A DNA stretch of 64,000 bases from Parietaria judaica (Eukaryota > Streptophyta > Magnoliopsida > Rosales > Urticaceae), in assembly GCA_954871525.1 (NCBI GenBank), contig OX940871.1:28246586-28310585 (forward strand), read 5' to 3'. Under the pieces are notes generated by a model. That model saw only the letters and a program-made list of their open reading frames with translations. It searched no databases and was not told where the DNA came from. The translations under genes and the position numbers were made by a program. Below are positions 53,185-64,000 of the stretch, piece after piece. Numbering within the stretch: the first letter of the stretch is position 1; each line of letters begins with the position of its first letter.

Positions 53185-56100
53185 ATGATTTTAGGGCTTA
53201 TACATTGGAATTTTAATATTCCAAGCGTTCTCATGCAAAAATATGCAAGGATTAAATTGTTGACAAGAAATGCCATAGGAAACGCTATAGCATTTCCTAT
53301 AGCATTTCTTTATTTTACATTTTTTACAACCTTAAATTTCGAACCAATTGAAAAAATAATGATTTTAGGGCTTATCATTGGAATTTTAATATTACAAGCA
53401 ATCTCATGCAAAAATATGCAAGGATTAAATTGTTGACGAGAAATGCCATAGGAAATGCTATAGCATTTCCTATAGCATTTCTTTATTTTACATTGTTTAC
53501 GACCTAAAATTTCGAACCAATTGAAAAAATAATGATTTTAGGGCTTATACATTGGAATTTGAATATAAGAAGAGTTCTCATGCAAAAATATGCAAGGTTT
53601 AAATTGTTGAAGAGAAATGCCATAGGAAATGCTATAGCATTTCCTATAGCATTTCTTTATTTTACATTTTTTACAATCTTAAATTTCGAACCAATTGAAA
53701 AAAATGATGATTTTAGGGCTTATATATTGGAATTTTAATATTACAAGCGTTCTCATGCAAAAATATGCAAGGATTAAATTGTTGACGAGAAATGCCATAG
53801 GAAATTCTATAGCATTTCCTATAGCATTTCTTTATTTTACATTTTTTACAACCTTAAATTTCAAACCAATTGAAAAAATAATGATTTTAGGGCTTATATA
53901 TTGGAATTTTAATATTATAAGCGTTCTCATACAAAAATATGCAAGGATTAAATTGTTGACGAGAAATGCCATAGGAAATTCTATAGCATTTCCTATAGCA
54001 TTTCTTTATTTTACATTGTTTACGACCTAAAATTTCTAACCAATTGAAAAAATAATGATTTTAGGGCTTATACATTGGAATTTGAATATAACAAGAGTTC
54101 TCATGCAAAAATATGCAAGGGTTAAATTGTTGACGAGAAATGCCATAGGAAATACAATAGCATTTCCTATAGCATTTCTTTATTTTACATATTTTACAAC
54201 CTTAAATTTCGAACCAATTGAAAAAATAATGATTTTAGGGCTTATACATTGGAATTTTAATATTACAAGCGTTTTCATGCAAAAATATGCAAGGATTAAA
54301 TTGTTGACGAGAAATGCCATAGGAAATGTATTTCCTAATGCATTTCCTTATTTTACATTATTTACGACCTAAAATTTCGAACCAATTGAAAAAATAATGA
54401 TTTTAGGGCTTATACATTGGAATTTGAATATAACAAGAGTTCCCTTGCAAAAATATGCAAGGATTAAATTGTTGACGAGAAATGCAATAGGAAATACAAT
54501 AGCATTTCCTATAGCATTTCTTTATTTTACATTTTTTACAACCTTAAATTTCGAACCAATTGAAAAAATAATGATTTTAGGGCTTATACATTGGAATTTT
54601 AATATTATAAGCGTTCTCAATCAAAAATATGCAAGGATTAAATTGTTGACGGGAAATGTCATAGGAAATGTATTTCCTAATGCATTTCTTTATTTTACAT
54701 TATTTACGACCTAAAATTTTGAACCAATTGAAAAAATAATGATTTTAGGGCTTATACATTGGAATTTCAATATAACAGGAGTTCTCATGCAAAAATATGC
54801 AAGGATTAAATTGTTGACGAGAAATGCCATAGGAAATACTATAGAATTTCGTATAGAATTTATTTATTTTACTTTTTTTACTACCTAAAATTTCGAACCA
54901 ATTGAAAAAATAATGAATTTGGGGATTATACATTTGAATTTTAATATTCCAAGCGTTCTCATGCAAAAATATGCAAGGATAAATTGTTGACGAGAAATGC
55001 CATAGGAAATGCTATAGCATTTCCTATAGCATTTATTTATTTTACCTTTTTTACAACCTTAAATTTCGAACCAATTGAAAAAAATGATGATTTTAGGGCT
55101 TATATATTGGAATTTTAATATTACAAGCGTTCTCATGCAAAAATATGCAAGGATTAAATGGTTGACGAGAAATGCCATAGGAAATTCTATAGCATTTCCT
55201 ATAGCATTTCTTTATTTTACATTTTTTACAACCTTAAATTTCGAACCAATTGAAAATATAATGATTTTAGGGCTTATACATTGGAATTTTAATATTATAA
55301 GCGTTCTCAATCAAAAATATGCAAGGATTAAATTGTTGACGGGAAATGTCATAGGAAATGTATTTCCTAATGCATTTCTTTATTTTACATTATTTACGAC
55401 CTAAAATTTTGAACCAATTGAAAAAATAATGATTTTAGGGCTTATACATTGGAATTTCAATATAACAGGAGTTCTCATGCAAAAATATGCAAGGATTAAA
55501 TTGTTGACGAGAAATGCCATAGGAAATACTATAGAATTTCGTATAGAATTTATTTATTTTACTTTTTTTACTACCTAAAATTTCGAACCAATTGAAAAAA
55601 TAATGAATTTGGGGATTATACATTTGAATTTTAATATTCCAAGCGTTCTCATGCAAAAATATGCAAGGATAAATTGTTGACGAGAAATGCCATAGGAAAT
55701 GCTATAGCATTTCCTATAGCATTTATTTATTTTACCTTTTTTACAACCTTAAATTTCGAACCAATTGAAAAAAATGATGATTTTAGGGCTTATATATTGG
55801 AATTTTAATATTATAAGCGTTCTCATACAAAAATATGCAAGGATTAAATTGTTGACGAGAAATGCCATAGGAAATTCTATAGCATTTCCTATAGCATTTC
55901 TTTTTTTTACATTGTTTACGACCTAAAATTTCTAACCAATTGAAAAAATAATGATTTTAGGGCTTATACATTGGAATTTGAATATAACAAGAGTTCTCAT
56001 GCAAAAATATGCAAGGGTTAAATTGTTGACGAGAAATGCCATAGGAAATACAATAGCATTTCCTATAGCATTTCTTTATTTTACATATTTTACAACCTTA

Positions 56101-58363
56101 AATTTCGAACCAATTGAAAAAATAATGATTTTAGGGCTTATACATTGGAATTTTAATATTACAAGCGTTTTCATGCAAAAATATGCAAGGATTAAATTGT
56201 TGACGAGAAATGCCATAGGAAATGTATTTCCTAATGCATTTCCTTATTTTACATTATTTACGACCTAAAATTTCGAACCAATTGAAAAAATAATGATTTT
56301 AGGGCTTATACATTGGAATTTGAATATAACAAGAGTTCTCTTGCAAAAATATGCAAGGATTAAATTGTTGACGAGAAATGCAATAGGAAATACAATAGCA
56401 TTTCCTATAGCATTTCTTTATTTTACATTTTTTACAACCTTAAATTTCGAACCAATTGAAAAAATAATGATTTTAGGGCTTATACATTGGAATTTTAATA
56501 TTATAAGCGTTCTCATGCAAAAATATGCAAGGATTAAATTGTTGACGGGAAATGTCATTGGAAATGTATTTCCTAATGCATTTCTTTATTTTACATTATT
56601 TACGACCTAAAATTTCGAACCAATTGAAAAAATAATGATTTTAGGGCTTATACATTGGAATTTCAATATAACAGGAGTTCTCATGCAAAAATATGCAAGG
56701 ATTAAATTGTTGACGAGAAATGCCATAGGAAATACTATAGAATTTCGTATAGCATTTATTTATTTTACTTTGTTTACTACCTAAAATTTCGAACCAATTG
56801 AAAAAATAATGAATTTAGGGATTATACATTGGAATTTTAATATTCCAAGCGTTCTCATGCAAAAATATGCAAGGATAAATTGTTGACGAGAAATGCCATA
56901 GGAAATGCTATAGCATTTCCTATGGCATTTCTTTATTTTACCTTTTTTACAACCTTAAATTTCGAACCAATTGAAAAAAATGATGATTTTAGGGCTTATA
57001 CATTGGAATTTTAATATTACAAGCGTTCTCATGCAAAAATATGCAAGGATTAAATGGTTGACGAGAAATGCCATAGGAAATTCTATAGCATTCCCTATAG
57101 CATTTCTTTATTTTACATTTTTTACAACCTTAAATTTCGAACCAATTGAAAAAATAATGATTTTAGGGCTTATATATTGGAATTTTAATATTATAAGCGT
57201 TCTCATGCAAAAATATGCAAGGATTAAATTGTTGACGAGAAATGCCATAGGAAATTCTATAGCATTTCCTATAGCATTTCTTTATTTTACATTGTTTACG
57301 ACCTAAAATTTCTAATCAATTGAAAAAATAATGATTTTAGGGCTTATACATTGGAATTTGAATATAACAAGAGTTCTCATGCAAAAATATGCAAGGGTTA
57401 AATTTGTTGAGGAGAAATGCCATAGGAAATACAATAGCATTTCCTATAGCATTTCTTTATTTTACATATTTTACAACATTAAATTTCGAACCAATTGAAA
57501 AAAATAATGATTTTAGGGCTTATACATTGGAATTTTAATATTACAAGCGTTCTCATGCAAAAATATGCAAGGATTAAATTGTTGACGAGAAATGCCATAG
57601 GAAATGTATTTCCTAATGCATTTCCTTATTTTACATTATTTACGACCTAAAATTTCGAACCAATTGAAAAAATAATGATTTTAGGGCTTATACATTGGAA
57701 TTTGAATATAACAAGAGTTCTCTTGCAAAAATATGCAAAAATAGATTGTTGACGAGAAATGCCATAGGAAATACAATAGCATTTCCTATAGCATTTATGT
57801 ATTTTACAATTTTTACAACCTTAAATTTCAAACCAATTGAAAAAATAATGATTTTAGGGCTTATACATTGGAATTTTAATATTCCAAGCGTTCTCATGCA
57901 AAAATATGCAAGGATTAAATTGTTGACGAGAAATGCCATAGGAAATGAATTTCCTAATGCATTTCTTTGTTTTACATTATTTACGACCTAAAATTTCGGA
58001 CCAATTGAAAAAATAATGATTTTAGGGCTTATACATTGGAATTTCAATATAACAAGAGTTCTCATGCAAAAATATGCAAGGATTAAATTGTTGACGAGAA
58101 ATGCCATAGGAAATGCTATAGAATTTCGTATAGCATTTCTTTATTTTACTTTGTTTACAACCTAAAATTTTGAACCAATTGAAAAAATAATGAATTTAGG
58201 GATTATACATTAGATATTTAATATTCCAAGCGTTCTCATGCAAAAATATGCAAGGATAAATTGTTGACGAGAAATGCCATAGGAAATGCTATAGCATTTC
58301 CCATAGCATTTCTTTATTTTACCTTTTTTACAACCTTAAATTTCGAACCAATTGAAAAAATAA
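53185..58363 (+). repeat. Long-range duplicate of HOR F (5179 bp)
   Basis: This block is collinear with 33096-37583 at +20089, changing to +20779 and then +20780. Rare variants are shared: GCAAAAATAGATTG (36950s and 57730s), TAGATATTTAATATTCC (37432 and 58212), TTTATGTATTTTACAA, and TTCTCAATCAAAAA. The offset changes by 690 bp because four monomers are duplicated near 54571-55260, and by one base at AATTTGTTGAGG (57402-57413). Confidence 0.92.
54571..55950 (+). repeat. 690-bp four-monomer tandem duplication inside the duplicate block
   Basis: The TTCTCAATC unit, the TTTCAATATAACAGG unit, the GGGGATTATACATTTG unit and the TATATATTGG unit occur twice in a row, with variants at 54745 and 55435 exactly 690 bp apart. 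The source block near 34.5-35.2 kb has them once. The monomer at 55075 carries AAATGGTTGACG, otherwise seen at 36.2 kb and 57.0 kb, so exchange with another unit is likely. Confidence 0.85.
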
Positions 58364-61300
58364 TGATTTTAGGGCTTATCATTGGAATTTTAATATTACA
58401 AGCGTTCTCATGCAAAAATATGCAAGGATTAAATTGTTGACGAGAAATGCCATAGGAAATGCTATAGCATTTCCTATAGCATTTCTTTATTTTACATTGT
58501 TTACGACCTAAAATTTTGAACCAATTGAAAAAATAATGATTTTAGGGCTTATACATTGGAATTTGAATATAACAATAGTTCTCATGCAAAAATATGCAAG
58601 GTTTAAATTGTTGAAGAGAAATGCCATAGGAAATGCTATAGCATTTCCTATAGCATTTCTTTAATTTACATTTTTTACAACCTTAAATTTCGAATCAATT
58701 GAAAAAATGATGATTTTAGGGCTTATACATTGGAATTTTAATATTACTAGCGTTCTCATGCAAAAATATGCAAGGATTAAATTGTTGACGAGAAATGCCA
58801 TAGGAAATGCCTTTCCTATAGCATTTCTTTATTTTACATTGTTTACGACCTAAAATTTCAAACCAATTGAAAAAATAATGATTTTAGGGCTTATACGTTG
58901 GAATTTGAATATAACAAGAGTTCTCATGCAAAAATATGCAAGGATTAAATTGTTGACGAGAAATGCCATAGGAAATGCTATAGCATTTCGTATAGCATTT
59001 CTTTATTTTACTTTGTTTACAACCTAAAATTTTGAACCAGTTGAAAAAATAATGATTTTAGGGCTTATACATTGGAATTTTAATATTCCAAGCGTTCTCA
59101 TGCAAAAATATGCAAGGATTAAATTTTTGACGAGAAATGCCATAGGAAATGCTATAGCTTTTGCTATAGCATTTCTTTATTTTACATTTTTTTACAACCT
59201 TAAATTTTGAACCAATTGAAAAAAAAAATGATTTTAGGGCTTATACATAGGAATTTTAATATTAGAAGCGTTCTCATGCAAAAATATGCAAGGATTAAAT
59301 TATTGACGAGAAATGCCATAGGATATTCTATAGCATTTCCTATAGCATTTCTTTATTTTACATTATTTACGACCTAAAATTTCGAACCAATTGAAAAAAT
59401 AATGATTTTAGGGCTTATACATTGGAATTTGAATATAACAAGAGTTCTCTTGCAAAAATATGCAAGGATTAAATTGTTGACGAGAAATGCCATAGGAAAT
59501 ACAATAGCATTTCCTATAGCATTTCTTTATTTTACATTTTTTACAACCTTAAATTTCGAACCAATTGAAAAAATAATTATTTTAGGGCTTATACATTGGA
59601 ATTTTAATATTATAAGCGTTCTCATGCAAAAATATGCAAGGATTAAATTGTTGACGAGAAATGCCATAGGAAATGTATTTCCTAATGCATTTCTTTATTT
59701 TACATTATTTACGACCTAAAATTTCGAACCAATTGAAAAAATAATGATTTTAGGGCTTATACATTTGAATTTCAATATAACAAGAGTTCTCATGCAAAAA
59801 TATGCAAGGATTAAATTGTTCACGAGAAATGCCATAGGAAATGCTATAGAATTTCGTATAGCATTTCTTTATTTTACTTTGTTTACAACCTAAAATTTTG
59901 AACCAATTAAAAAAATAATGAATTTAGGGATTATACATTAGAATTTTAATATTCCAAGCGTTCTCATGCAAAAATATGCAAGGATAAATTGTTGACGAGA
60001 AATGCCATAGGAAATGCTATAGCATTTCCTATAGCATTTATTTATTTTACATTTTTTACAACCTTAAATTTCGAACCAATTGAAAAAATGATGATTTTAG
60101 GGCTTATACATTGGAATTTTAAAATTACAAGCGTTCTCATGCAAAAATATGCAAGGATTAAATTGTTGACGAGAAATGCCATAGGAAATGCATTTCCTAT
60201 AGTATTTCTTTATTTTACATTGTTTACGACCTAAAATTTCAAACCAATTTAAAAAATAATGATTTTAGGGCTTATACGTTGGAATTTGAATATAACAAGA
60301 GTTCTCATGCAAAAATATGCAAGGATTAAATTGTTGACGAGAAATGCCATAGGAAATGCTATAGCATTTCGTATAGCATTTCTTTATTTTACTTTGTTTA
60401 CAACCTAAAATTTTGAACCAGTTGAAAAAATAATGATTTTAGGGCTTATACATTGGAATTTTAATATTCCAAGCATTCTCATGCAAAAATATGCAAGGAT
60501 TAAATTTTTGACGAGAAATGCCATAGGAAATGCTATAGCTTTTGCTATAGCATTTCTTTATTTTACATTTTTTACAACCTTAAATTTTGAACCAATTGAA
60601 AAAATAATGATTTTGGGGCTTATACATAGGAATTTTAATATTAGAAGCGTTCTCATGCAAAAATATGCAAGGATTAAATTATTGACGAGAAATGCCATAG
60701 GAAATTCTATAGCATTTCCTATAGCATTTCTTTATTTTACATTGTTTACGACCTAAAATTTGGGACCAATTGAAAAAATAATGATTTTTGGGCCTATACA
60801 TTGGAATTTGAATATAACAAGAGTTCTCATGCAAAAATATGCAAGGGTTAAATTGTTGACGAGAAATGCCATAGAAAATACAATAGCATTTCCTATAGCA
60901 TTTCTGTATTTTACATTTTTTACAACCTTAAATTTCGAACCAGTTGAAAAAATAATGATTTTAGGGCTTATACATTGGAATTTTAATATTACAAGCGTTC
61001 TCATGCAAAAATATGCAAGGATTAAATTGTTGACGTGAAATGCCATAGGAAATGTATTTCCTAATGCATTTCTTTATTTTACATTATTTACGACCTAAAA
61101 TTTCAAACCAATTGAAAAAATAATGATTTTAGGGCTTATACATTGGAATTTCAATATAACAAGAGTTCTCATGCAAAACTATGCAAGGGTTAAATTGTTG
61201 ACGAGAAATGCCATAGGAAATGCTATAGAATTTCGTATAGCATTTCTTTATTTTACTTTGTTTACAACCTAAAATTTTGAACCAATTGAAAAAATAATGA

Positions 61301-62837
61301 ATTTAGGGTTTATACATTGGAATTTTAATATTCGAAGCGTTCTCATGCAAAAATATGCAAGGATAAATTGTTGACGAGAAATGTCATAGGAAATGCTATA
61401 GCATTTCTTTATTTTACATTGTTTACGACCTAAAATTTCGAACCAATTGAAAAAATAATGATTTTAGGGCTTATACGTTGGAATTTGAATATAACAAGAG
61501 TTCTCATGCAAAAATATGCAAGGATTAAATTGTTGACGAGAAACGCCATAGGAAATGCTATAGCATTTCGTATAGCATTTCTTTATTTTACTTTGTTTAC
61601 AACCTAAAATTTTGAACCAATTGAAAAAATAATGATTTTAGGGCTTATACATTGGAATTTTAATATTACAAGCGTTCTCATGCAAAAATATGCAAGGATT
61701 AAATTGTTGACGAGAAATGCCATAGTAAATTCTATAGCATTTCCTATAGCATTTCTTTATTTTACATTGTTTACGACCTAAAATTTTGAACCAATTGAAA
61801 AAATAATGATTTTAGGGCTTATACATTGGAATTTGAATATAACAAGAGTTCTCATGCAAAAATATGCAAGGTTTAAATTGTTGAAGAGAAATGCCATAGG
61901 AAATGCTATAGCATTTCCTATAGCATTTCTTTATTTTACATTTTTTACAACCTTAAATTTCGAACCAATTGAAAAAATGATGAATTTAGGGCTTATACAT
62001 TGGAATTTTAATATTACAAGCGTTCTCATGAAAAATATGCAAGGATTAAATTGTTGACGAGAAATGCATTAGGAAATGCTATAGCATTTCTTTATTTTAC
62101 ATTGTTTACGACCTAAAATTTCGAACCAATTGAAAAAATAATGATTTTAGGGCTTATACGTTGGAATTTAAATATAACAAGAGTTGTCATGCAAAAATAT
62201 GCAAGAATTAAATTGTTGACGAGAAATGCCATAGGAAATGCTATAGCATTTCGTATAGCATTTCTTTATTTTACTTTGTTTACAACCTAAAATTTTGAAC
62301 CAATCGAAAAAATAATGATTTTGGGGCTTATACATTGGAATTTTAATATTCCAAGCGTTCTCATGCAAAAATATGCAAGGATTAAATTGTTGACGAGAAA
62401 TTCCATAGGAAATGCTATAGCATTTCCTATAGCATTTCTTTATTTTACATTTTTTACAACCTTAAATTTCGAACCAATTGAAAAAATAATGATTTTAGGG
62501 CTTATACATTGGAATTTTAATATTACAAGCGTTCTCGTGCAAAAATATGCAAGTATTCAATTGTTGACGAGAAATGCCATAGGAAATGCTATAGCATTTC
62601 CTATAGCATTTCTTTATTTTACATTGTTTACGACCTAAAATTTTGAACCAATTGAAAAAATAATGATTTTAAGGCTTATACATTGGAATTTGAATATAAC
62701 AAGAGTTCTTATGCAAAATTATGCAAGGTTTAAATTGTTGAAGTGAAATGGCATAGGAAATGCTATAGCATTTCCTATAGCATTTCTTTATTTTACATTT
62801 TTTACAACCTTAAATTTCGAACCAATTGAAAAAATGA
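58364..62837 (+). repeat. Mixed monomers with fragments of HOR G
   Basis: Two pieces match HOR G. The block 58878-59401 corresponds to 37750-38271, and 60259-60780 does so again; both carry GCTATAGCTTTTGCTATAGC. The rest mixes 162-, 168- and 174-bp units, among them a unit at 59989 and the GTATTTCCTAATGC forms at 59.67 and 61.05 kb. No unique sequence is present. Confidence 0.85.
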
Positions 62838-64000
62838 TGATTTTAGGGCTTATATATTGGAATTTTAATATTATAAGCGTTCTCATGCAAAAATATGCAA
62901 GGATTAAATTGTTGACGAGAAATGCCATAGGAAATTCTATAGCATTTCCTATAGCACTTCTTTATTTTACATTGTTTACGACCTAAAATTTCCAACCAAT
63001 TGAAAAAATAATGATTTTAGGGCTTATACATTGGAATTTGAATATAACAAGAGTTCTCATGCAAAAATATGCAAGGGTTAAATTGTTGACGAGAAATGCC
63101 ATAGGAAATACAATAGCATTTACTATAGCATTTCTTTATTTTACATATTTTACAACCTTAAATTTCGAACCAATAGAAAAAAATAATGATTTTAGGGCTT
63201 ATACATTGAAATTTTAATATTACAAGCGTTCTCATGCAAAAATATGCAAGGATTAAATTGTTGACGAGAAATGCCATAGGAAATGTATTTCCTAATGCAT
63301 TTCCTTATTTTACATTATTTACGACCTAAAATTTCGAACCAATTGAAAAAATATTGATTTTAGGGCTTATACATTGGAATTTGAATATAACAAGAGTTCT
63401 CTTGCAAAAATATGCAAGGATTAAATTGTTGACGAGAAATGCCATAGGAAATACAATAGCATTTCCTATAGCATTTATGTATTTTACAATTTTTACAACC
63501 TTAAATTTCAAACCAATTGAAAAAATAATGACTTTAGGGCTTATACATTGGAATTTTAATATTACAAGCGTTCTCATGCAAAAATATGCAAGGATTAAAT
63601 TGTTGACGAGAAATGCCATAGGAAATGTATTTCCTAATGCATTTCTTTATTTTACATTATTTACGACCTAAAATTTTGAACCAATTGAAAAAATGATGAT
63701 TTTAGGGCTTATAGATTGGAATTTCAATATAACAAGAGTTCTCATGCAAAAATATGCAAGGATTAAATTGTTGACGAGAAATGCCATAGGAAATGCATTT
63801 CCTAATGCATTTCTTTATTTTACATTATTTACGACCTAAAATTTCGAACCAATTGAAAAAATTATGATTTTAGGGCTTATAGATTGGAATTTCAATATAA
63901 CAAGAGTTCTCATGCAAAAATATGCAAGGATTAAATTGTTGACGAGAAATGCCATAGGAAATGCTATAGAATTTCGTATAGCATTTCTTTATTTTACTTT
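62838..64000 (+). repeat. Partial third copy of the HOR F end, cut by the window edge
   Basis: Units at about 62838-63695 follow the order seen at 36.4-37.2 kb and 57.2-58.0 kb, including TTTATGTATTTTACAA at 63474. Here the TCTTGC unit still reads GCAAGGATTAAATTG rather than the altered GCAAAAATAGATTG. The last units (63696 and 63864) share TTATAGATTGGAATTTC and look like a fresh tandem pair. The final monomer is incomplete. Confidence 0.87.

Larger units (their letters stand above)
1..64000 (+). repeat. Tandem satellite array, 174-bp AT-rich monomer, filling the window
   Basis: The same unit recurs from the first to the last base in one orientation; no inverted block was found. Taking the start at the recurring ATGATTTTAGGGCTTAT, successive starts lie at 377, 551, 725 and 899, giving 174 bp. 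Shorter classes recur: 162 bp (12-bp loss), 168, 165, about 166, 173 and 151 bp. A representative full unit has 48 G+C in 174 positions (28%). Two monomer classes are visible: one reads TTGAATATAACAAGAG after the TTGGAA motif, the other TTTTAATATTACAAGCG (or TATTCC). They often alternate, which suggests dimeric ancestry. The long head-to-tail array, HOR layering and lack of genes fit centromeric or pericentromeric satellite. That role is inferred; species and family are not recognised. Confidence 0.98.

Noticed and set aside
35172..58363. Assembly error as the cause of the near-identical blocks
   Set aside because: It cannot be excluded without reads. However, the copies differ by single bases, a 690-bp duplication and a one-base insertion, which a simple collapse or duplication of contigs would not produce. 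It is kept as a caveat only.
1..64000. CRISPR-like regular repeats
   Set aside because: There are no unique spacers. The whole 174-bp period is repeated and the unit is far too long and AT-rich, with no cas genes.

Overview
The whole 64 kb window is satellite DNA. It is one uninterrupted head-to-tail array of an AT-rich monomer with a basic length of 174 bp (about 28% G+C in a representative full-length unit). By division the window holds roughly 370 monomers. I see no protein-coding gene, rRNA, tRNA, CRISPR array, transposase or unique-sequence gap of 300 bp or more. The only sequence not derived from the monomer is a 144-bp segment (about 40% G+C) present four times between 18.2 and 27.2 kb. 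Both window ends cut through a monomer, so the array continues beyond each side. The open frames in the window are consequences of the monomer length (174 = 3 x 58 with few stops in one frame) and are not reported as genes.

The sequence looks eukaryotic: a long satellite with near-nucleosomal period and nested higher-order repeats (HORs), typical of centromeric or other constitutive heterochromatin. The species cannot be named from sequence alone. CpG sites in the monomer vary mainly to TpG or CpA, which suggests cytosine methylation and is compatible with a plant or another methylating eukaryote. I do not recognise the satellite family.

Layout. (A) 215-6526: a ten-monomer HOR of about 1.7 kb in four copies, one reduced to seven monomers. 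(B) 6527-12131: irregular monomers with a five-monomer, 850-bp HOR. (C) 12132-15716: a 2220-bp HOR, about 1.6 copies, then mixed monomers to 17422. (D) 17423-27800: four HOR copies of 2.0, 3.7, 3.2 and 1.5 kb, each with the 144-bp segment. (E) 27801-30846: a seven-monomer, 1193-bp HOR. (F) 30847-37583: a 13-monomer, 2250-bp HOR. (G) 37584-42770: a second 13-monomer, 2250-bp HOR of different composition. (H) 43293-51816: two copies of a 4.26-kb super-repeat, each made of units of 1873, about 1194 and about 1194 bp. (I) 53185-58363: a near-identical, collinear duplicate of 33096-37583. (J) 58364-64000: mixed monomers related to F and G.

Nothing here works together as a gene system. What can be read is the history of the array: unequal exchange by whole monomers, small deletions centred on a 26-bp palindrome in every full monomer, capture and amplification of a foreign segment at that palindrome, and a long-range segmental duplication. 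A centromeric role is an inference that needs chromatin data.
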